NCBI RefSeq assembly: GCF_042685085.1
Contig: NZ_JBHUMM010000043.1
Location: 372,001 to 436,000, forward strand
Reading direction: 5' to 3'
DNA length: 64,000 nucleotides
Source: Marinicrinis sediminis
GTDB lineage: Bacteria; Bacillota; Bacilli; Paenibacillales; KCTC-33676
Each line of letters opens with the position of its first letter. The stretch's first letter is position 1. Under the pieces are notes generated by a model. That model did not search any database. It was not told the origin of the DNA and was given only the letters and a program-made list of their open reading frames with translations. A program made the translations under genes and the position numbers. Below, piece after piece: positions 59,863 to 64,000 of the stretch.

Positions 59863-60210
59863 ATGGGAGAAATGGAGAAGGTACACGTTTATCTGGATGA
59901 CTGGAGACCCTGTCCGGAAGGCTTTGTCCTGGCCAAAAATGCAGAGGAATGCCTGCTGCTGCTTCGCGAATGTCGTGTGGGCATTTTATCGCTGGATCAT
60001 GATCTCGGTGCAGGTGAATTAACGGGAACGGACCTGGTTATTCAGATGATTCAGGAGCGGCTTTTTGCCGATGTCATATACTTGCATACGTCCAGCCTGG
60101 AAGGGAAGCGCCGCATGCATGACATGCTGCAAGCCTCGAAGCCGGAGCATGTCGTGGTGTTCCCGTATCCGATACCGAATGAAGTGCTGAACGAGTTCCG
60201 ACCACAGTAA
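59863..60210 (+). CDS. Receiver-like protein (cyclic-phosphate processing receiver family)
   Basis: A 115-residue single-domain protein with a receiver-like fold: VHVYLDDWRPCPEGF has the acidic pocket near 10, LSLDHDLGAGELTGTDLVIQMI the central Asp with the Leu-Ser-Leu-Asp-His-Asp-Leu-Gly signature, and YLHTSSLEGKRRM the Thr/Ser. This LDHDLG form belongs to receiver relatives predicted to process cyclic phosphates, not classic phosphorylated receivers. The start is ATG 59863 after GGGAGAGTGAG; ATG 59872 is a near alternative. The ABC ATPase follows 15 bases later. Confidence 0.75.
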   Translation: MGEMEKVHVYLDDWRPCPEGFVLAKNAEECLLLLRECRVGILSLDHDLGAGELTGTDLVIQMIQERLFADVIYLHTSSLEGKRRMHDMLQASKPEHVVVFPYPIPNEVLNEFRPQ

Positions 60211-60225
60211 GAGGAGGATGACAGG

Positions 60226-60990
60226 ATGATTCATTTTAAAGACGTTTCCCTGATACGGGAGCAGCGCACCATATTGTCCGATATTCAGCTAGATATACGT
60301 CAGGGAGAGCAGTGGATGATCCTGGGCCGAAACGGTTCGGGAAAAACGACCATACTGGAAATGATAAACGGGTACCTGTTTCCGACTCGGGGACAAGTTC
60401 ACGTGCTGGGTGAGCGCTATGGACAGACCGATGTACGGGAAGTAAGAAAACGAATCGGTTATATCAGTCCTTCCCTGATCGAGAAGCTTCACCTTTCCGA
60501 TCCGGTATGGGAAGTTGCTGCGACCGGCTTGTTCGGCTATTTGCGATTCTATCAGACGATTCCTCCGGAAGTAGAAGAAGAGGCGGTTCAGATGTTGGAC
60601 CGCTTCAAAATCGCCCATTTGCGTCATTCACCGCTTGGGGTCCTCTCCCAGGGAGAACGGAAAAAAGTGATGCTGGCCAGAGCCATGCTCAGTAAACCGG
60701 AACTGCTCATTCTGGATGAGCCGTGTGCCGGACTGGATCTGTATGAACGGGAGAAATTGCTTCAGGATCTGACCATGCTGGCAGAGCAGGGGATGCCCAT
60801 GGTCTATGTCTCTCACCACATTGAAGAATTGATGCCATTCTTCACGCATGTCTGCATCATTGAGCAAGGAAAGATTGCTGCAGCAGGACCCAAGCATGAC
60901 GTCATCAGACCTGAACAATTTGCAGACATCTTCGATGTCAAGGTACAATTAAGCTGGGAGGCTGGTCGTCCCTGGATTCACGTTGTGTGA
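60226..60990 (+). CDS. ABC transporter ATP-binding protein (YlmA-like)
   Basis: A 254-residue ATPase. Walker A GRNGSGKTT near 39, Q-loop replaced by GYISPSL near 85, signature LSQGERKKVMLARAM near 142, Walker B LLILDEPCAGLD near 163, and H-switch YVSHHIEE near 198. It resembles YlmA/ModF-like proteins, whose partner permeases are unknown. No membrane component is adjacent. It overlaps the upstream end of the ypdA frame and has AAGAGGAGGATGACAGG before its ATG. Confidence 0.9.
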   Translation: MIHFKDVSLIREQRTILSDIQLDIRQGEQWMILGRNGSGKTTILEMINGYLFPTRGQVHVLGERYGQTDVREVRKRIGYISPSLIEKLHLSDPVWEVAATGLFGYLRFYQTIPPEVEEEAVQMLDRFKIAHLRHSPLGVLSQGERKKVMLARAMLSKPELLILDEPCAGLDLYEREKLLQDLTMLAEQGMPMVYVSHHIEELMPFFTHVCIIEQGKIAAAGPKHDVIRPEQFADIFDVKVQLSWEAGRPWIHVV

Positions 60991-61016
60991 GCCATGTTCA
61001 GGAAGGGGGAAGCATC

Positions 61017-61985
61017 ATGGAGCAAGTCATCATCGTCGGCGGCGGCCCCTGTGGCATTGCAGCCGCCATTGCCTGCAAGCAAGCCGGCTTCGATCCGCTT
61101 GTGATTGAGAAAGGCAGCATCGTACAGTCCATCTATCAGTATCCGACCTATCTGGTCTTTCACAGCACGTCAGAGAATCTGGAGATAGGGAATTATCCCT
61201 TTATGAGTGTGCAGGAGAAGCCAACCCGGCAGGAAGCGCTTCAGTATTATCGAACTGTGGCAGAGCGCGAACAGCTGCGTGTCCATACGTACGAGAAGGT
61301 CATCGCGGTCAATCGAGACGAAAAGGGTTTCAAGGTAGAAACGAAGGATCGGTTCGGGAAAAGCCACGCATATAGGGCACAAAACCTGATTATGGCAACC
61401 GGATATTTTGATCATCCCAACCATTTGGGCATACCTGGGGAGGATTTGCTGAAGGTGTCGCATTTTTATCAGGAGGCACATCCCTATCACCAAATGAAAG
61501 TAGCCGTCATCGGCGGAAAAAATTCAGCCATTGATGCTGCACTGGATCTGCTTCGGGTCGGCGCTGAGGTAACCGTCATTTACCGCCAGGATCAGCTGTC
61601 TCCAAGTGTAAAGGCATGGGTGCGACCGGTATTTGAGAGCATGGTGGATAAGGGCAAGATCCATATGCTCTGGAACACCGAAGTCACGCGCATTACGGCG
61701 GAGAGTATTACCGTGAAAGACAAGGAGAACGAACGGACAATAGAAAATGATTTTGTATTGGCTTTGACTGGTTTTCGTCCTGACCGGGCATTTCTGGAGA
61801 ACATGGGGGTTCAGCTCGATGAGCAGCATGATGCGCCTCTGCATGACCCGGAGACAATGGAAACGAACGTTCCCGGACTGTACATCGCAGGCGTCATCGC
61901 TGCAGGTAGAGAGGCCAATGCAATTTTTATAGAGAATGGCAGACACCATGGCAGTAAAATAGCCCGACACATGCTTGCGAAGTAA
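61017..61985 (+). CDS. ypdA: Bacillithiol disulfide reductase-like flavoprotein YpdA
   Basis: A 322-residue thioredoxin-reductase-like flavoprotein. The FAD motif VGGGPCGIAAAIACKQAGF is at the start, the NADPH motif VIGGKNSAIDAALDLL near 164, and ATGYFDHPNHLGIPGED near 122. It has a Cys after GlyGly-Gly-Pro (Cys14), the redox-active residue of YpdA, and lacks the CxxC of thioredoxin reductase. YpdA reduces bacillithiol disulfide with NADPH. The ATG at 61017 follows AGGAAGGGGGAAGC; the frame is open to 60987 inside the previous gene. Confidence 0.9.
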   Translation: MEQVIIVGGGPCGIAAAIACKQAGFDPLVIEKGSIVQSIYQYPTYLVFHSTSENLEIGNYPFMSVQEKPTRQEALQYYRTVAEREQLRVHTYEKVIAVNRDEKGFKVETKDRFGKSHAYRAQNLIMATGYFDHPNHLGIPGEDLLKVSHFYQEAHPYHQMKVAVIGGKNSAIDAALDLLRVGAEVTVIYRQDQLSPSVKAWVRPVFESMVDKGKIHMLWNTEVTRITAESITVKDKENERTIENDFVLALTGFRPDRAFLENMGVQLDEQHDAPLHDPETMETNVPGLYIAGVIAAGREANAIFIENGRHHGSKIARHMLAK

Positions 61986-62010
61986 TTGAAACATGTTTGC
62001 AAAAAAATAA

Positions 62011-62060
62011 AAATGGAGCCGCTCCCCGACACCGTACAGTGGGAGCGGCTCCATTTTTTA
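62011..62060 (+). terminator. Intrinsic terminator of ypdA operon
   Basis: AAATGGAGCCGCTCCC pairs with GGGAGCGGCTCCATTT (16 bp), followed by TTTTTTA. It also serves the convergent small gene. Confidence 0.92.
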
Positions 62061-62088
62061 GGATAGAACCTATCATTGCAAATACGTG

Positions 62089-62262
62089 TTATTGCGAATG
62101 TGTGTTTCGCAGACTATATTGGTTGGCATGGAACTCCTTCAGCATTCTTTGCTTCATTTGTTGGTCATGCTCATTCAATCCGTGCTGATTTTCCTGAATC
62201 AGATACTGGGAAATCTCTTTTCTTAGCAATTCATTTTTTCTTTCTAGTGTTTGATGTGCCAT
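62089..62262 (-). CDS. Small charged helical protein of unknown function
   Basis: A 57-residue basic/glutamine-rich protein, predicted as two helices (HQTLERKNELLRKEISQYLIQ and EHDQQMKQRMLKEFHANQ). I do not recognise it; its size and composition resemble small sporulation or stress proteins of bacilli. The ATG at 62262 follows AAGAGGCCTCAC. The frame extends upstream to 62301 without a better site. Confidence 0.6.
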   Translation of the reverse strand: MAHQTLERKNELLRKEISQYLIQENQHGLNEHDQQMKQRMLKEFHANQYSLRNTHSQ

Positions 62263-62567
62263 GTGAGGCCTCTTCACTCCTTTTGACGCGATGGACGTCA
62301 TTTTTGTCTTCCATGATGAATGCCATCATGTCTGATCACGCTGGATCAACTACACTTTAATTATACCCACCCCTAAGTAGGATTGAAACAGCACTGTAAC
62401 ATGACGTGGCAGATAGGAGTGGAGTGAATCCGGCTGAGATCAGGATAGTACATGGAGATATACAATTGCGCGCAAATCCTCCACGATGCAGCAAGATTCA
62501 TCGTCACAGCATTTGGAAATTGTGCTATACTGTTGAGCAACAGGTTCAGAGTCAGGGGGAAGTCATA
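62263..62567. promoter_or_regulatory. Intergenic region with kinase promoter
   Basis: This 305-base divergent spacer contains GTCACA (62503-62508) and TATACT (62526-62531) 17 bases apart, a plausible promoter for the kinase gene. I see no other element. Confidence 0.5.
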
Positions 62568-64000
62568 ATGAAAAAGCCATCTTCTTACCAGCCAGGTGAT
62601 CTGCTCGCAGGGCGTTACCGCTTGATCAGGGAGTTGGGTCAGGGAGGCATGGGTGCGGTCTATGCGGTAGAGGATCTGCATCTCAATGGAAAGCAATGGG
62701 CGGTCAAAATCATGGATGCCGATGAAAAACTGGCGGCAGAAAGCGAGCTGAAGCTGTTGATGGAGCTCAGTCACCCGTTTCTGCCGCGCATCGTTGATGC
62801 CATTCAGACGCATGATTCACAAAGCGTCATCATTGTGATGGATTACATAGAGGGCGTTACCCTGCAGCAATTATTTGTGAATCAGCAGCATCAGCTGTCT
62901 GATGAGCAGTTGCTGAAATGGACACGACAATTGTGCGAGGTGCTGGATTATTTGCACAGTCAGGCTCAACCTGTCATTTATCGGGACCTGAAGCCTGCCA
63001 ATATCATGATTGATCCAAATGACAATATGAAGCTGATCGATTTTGGTATTTCCCGCAGATACGACACGATGCAGACAAGCGATACCAGACAGCTTGGGAC
63101 GATAGGCTTTGCAGCCCCGGAACAGTATGCAGGTCACCAGTCTGGTCCTCGTACGGATCTGTACGTCCTTGGTGCCTGCTTGTATTATCTGCTGTCAGGA
63201 GGCGAGCATGCAGTACCTGTGGAGAATGAGCAAGCAGAGAGCTTGCAGCTAGTCCCTGACAAATGGCGAGCGATCCTGTATCGATTGCTCCAGCAAAATC
63301 CGCTGTATCGTTATGCCAATGTGAAGCAGCTGCAGCAGGATCTGCGCGAGCTGGAGGGGCTGGCGGGTCCCGCGAACCCAATGAAGAGGTCGGGTCATCG
63401 ACCGAAAATTATTGCCGTTTCGGGAATTGATCAGCATGTTGGAGCCAGCTTTATGGCAGAAGCCATTGCCATCTATCTTGGCCAATTGTTTTTGTCGTCG
63501 TGTGTGCTGGAGTTAAAAGGCATCTCTGCGTCCATGAGCGGTGCCGATGCCAGCCTGCTTCATGAAGAAATGCAGCTCAGCAAACGAACGGTGAAGGAAA
63601 TTTATTATGTAAATGTCGATTGGGGCCGATCCCTTCAATCCACCGTTGATGCTCTTCAAGACAAAATAAACGGCAGAGCGGACATGGCTTGCTGGGTGCT
63701 GGATTTGTCCGAGCACCTTCATTTGATCGATTCGCTGCATACGATGATAGACGAATGGGTCATCGTAGCCGATGCGAGCCCGCGACGTTTTAACAGCAGG
63801 CACGCCGAATTGGCTTTTCAGAAGGCTGCGACGTACAGGCAAAAGGGATATTCCGTCCATTTCATCGGCAATCGTGATCCGGGACCCCACTTTCACGCCC
63901 AATGGGCGGGCAGCTTTCCCTGGAAGCCCATTTGTTTCGTGGATAATATTCCGTATGCGGAATGGATCAAGGCGGAGTATCAAGGAAAGCATGTGTTAAG
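62568..64000 (+). CDS. Ser/Thr protein kinase fused to a degenerate MinD/TadZ-like domain (partial)
   Basis: The frame runs off the right edge after 477 residues. The kinase domain (about 12-265) has the Gly loop ELGQGGMGAVY, AVKIMD with the ATP-binding Lys, YRDLKPANIM (Tyr in place of the usual His of HRD), IDFGIS and APEQY. After a linker, residues about 283-477 begin KIIAVSGIDQHVGASFMAEAIAIYLGQ, which resembles the N-terminus of MinD/CpaE-type ATPases but lacks the P-loop Lys and the Gly-Gly. The remainder has an alternating beta/alpha pattern. The ATG follows AGGGGGAAGTCATA. No transmembrane or PASTA segment is visible so far. Confidence 0.88.
   Translation, partial: MKKPSSYQPGDLLAGRYRLIRELGQGGMGAVYAVEDLHLNGKQWAVKIMDADEKLAAESELKLLMELSHPFLPRIVDAIQTHDSQSVIIVMDYIEGVTLQQLFVNQQHQLSDEQLLKWTRQLCEVLDYLHSQAQPVIYRDLKPANIMIDPNDNMKLIDFGISRRYDTMQTSDTRQLGTIGFAAPEQYAGHQSGPRTDLYVLGACLYYLLSGGEHAVPVENEQAESLQLVPDKWRAILYRLLQQNPLYRYANVKQLQQDLRELEGLAGPANPMKRSGHRPKIIAVSGIDQHVGASFMAEAIAIYLGQLFLSSCVLELKGISASMSGADASLLHEEMQLSKRTVKEIYYVNVDWGRSLQSTVDALQDKINGRADMACWVLDLSEHLHLIDSLHTMIDEWVIVADASPRRFNSRHAELAFQKAATYRQKGYSVHFIGNRDPGPHFHAQWAGSFPWKPICFVDNIPYAEWIKAEYQGKHVL

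Overview
The window reads as chromosomal DNA of an endospore-forming member of the Bacillales, most likely Paenibacillus or a close relative. The evidence is a set of sporulation genes (cotE, gerPC, tlp, a spo0E-type gene, spoVK), a bacillithiol-type reductase (ypdA), and gene orders known from Bacillus subtilis: cotE–mutS–mutL–miaA–hfq, spoVK–hflX–ynbB–glnR–glnA, and lexA divergent from yneA followed by ynzC. Start codons mostly have strong AGGAGG-like ribosome binding sites. I see no tRNA, rRNA, intact insertion sequence, prophage or CRISPR array.

Layout. 1–6.6 kb: the end of an unknown gene, a MarR regulator, then on the minus strand a CapA-type lipoprotein, an rRNA/tRNA-modification pair (pseudouridine synthase and methyltransferase) and an orphan OmpR-type response regulator, followed by gerPC, a Gly/Tyr-rich small protein and a GNAT. 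6.6–13 kb: ppnP, a cold-shock gene with a long structured leader, selO, a TraX-family membrane protein and an amino-acid permease. 13–19.9 kb: a GH18 hydrolase, DUF309, carbonic anhydrase, an IscA-like protein, an M32 carboxypeptidase and an aromatic-acid-exporter-like protein. 19.9–29 kb: cotE, a predicted amidoligase, mutS, mutL, an RsmJ-like methyltransferase, miaA and hfq. 29–38.9 kb: a class A PBP, a hydrolase, a YdcF protein, an FMN reductase, a structured-RNA-like stretch, a ComB-family phosphatase, a Spo0E-like protein, spoVK, hflX and ynbB. 38.9–43.5 kb: glnR–glnA with a GlnR operator, then an AraC regulator divergent from a GH1 beta-glucosidase. 43.5–47.1 kb: an SOS cluster (a small gene under twin LexA boxes, lexA, yneA), ynzC, a membrane protein and a HAD hydrolase. 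47.3–52.7 kb: mtnD divergent from metH, then rnz. 52.7–64 kb: tlp, two small unknowns, the mitomycin-repair pair mrfA–mrfB, a DMT transporter, an endonuclease IV, a small receiver-like protein, an ABC ATPase, ypdA, and at the right edge a Ser/Thr kinase that runs off the window.

DNA maintenance is heavily represented: mutS/mutL mismatch repair, mrfAB, endonuclease IV, and the lexA regulon, which includes a candidate new SOS gene. Methionine metabolism is represented by metH and mtnD, and nitrogen control by glnR/glnA.

The most unusual signals are: a 98-nt multi-hairpin element before the ComB-family gene that resembles the 5' end of a group II intron; a large hairpin with a T-run inside the csp leader; a kinase fused to a degenerate MinD/TadZ-like ATPase domain; a predicted amidoligase between cotE and mutS; twin LexA boxes on an unknown gene; a terminator with pseudoknot potential after selO; and many spacers that each carry their own short degenerate direct repeats.
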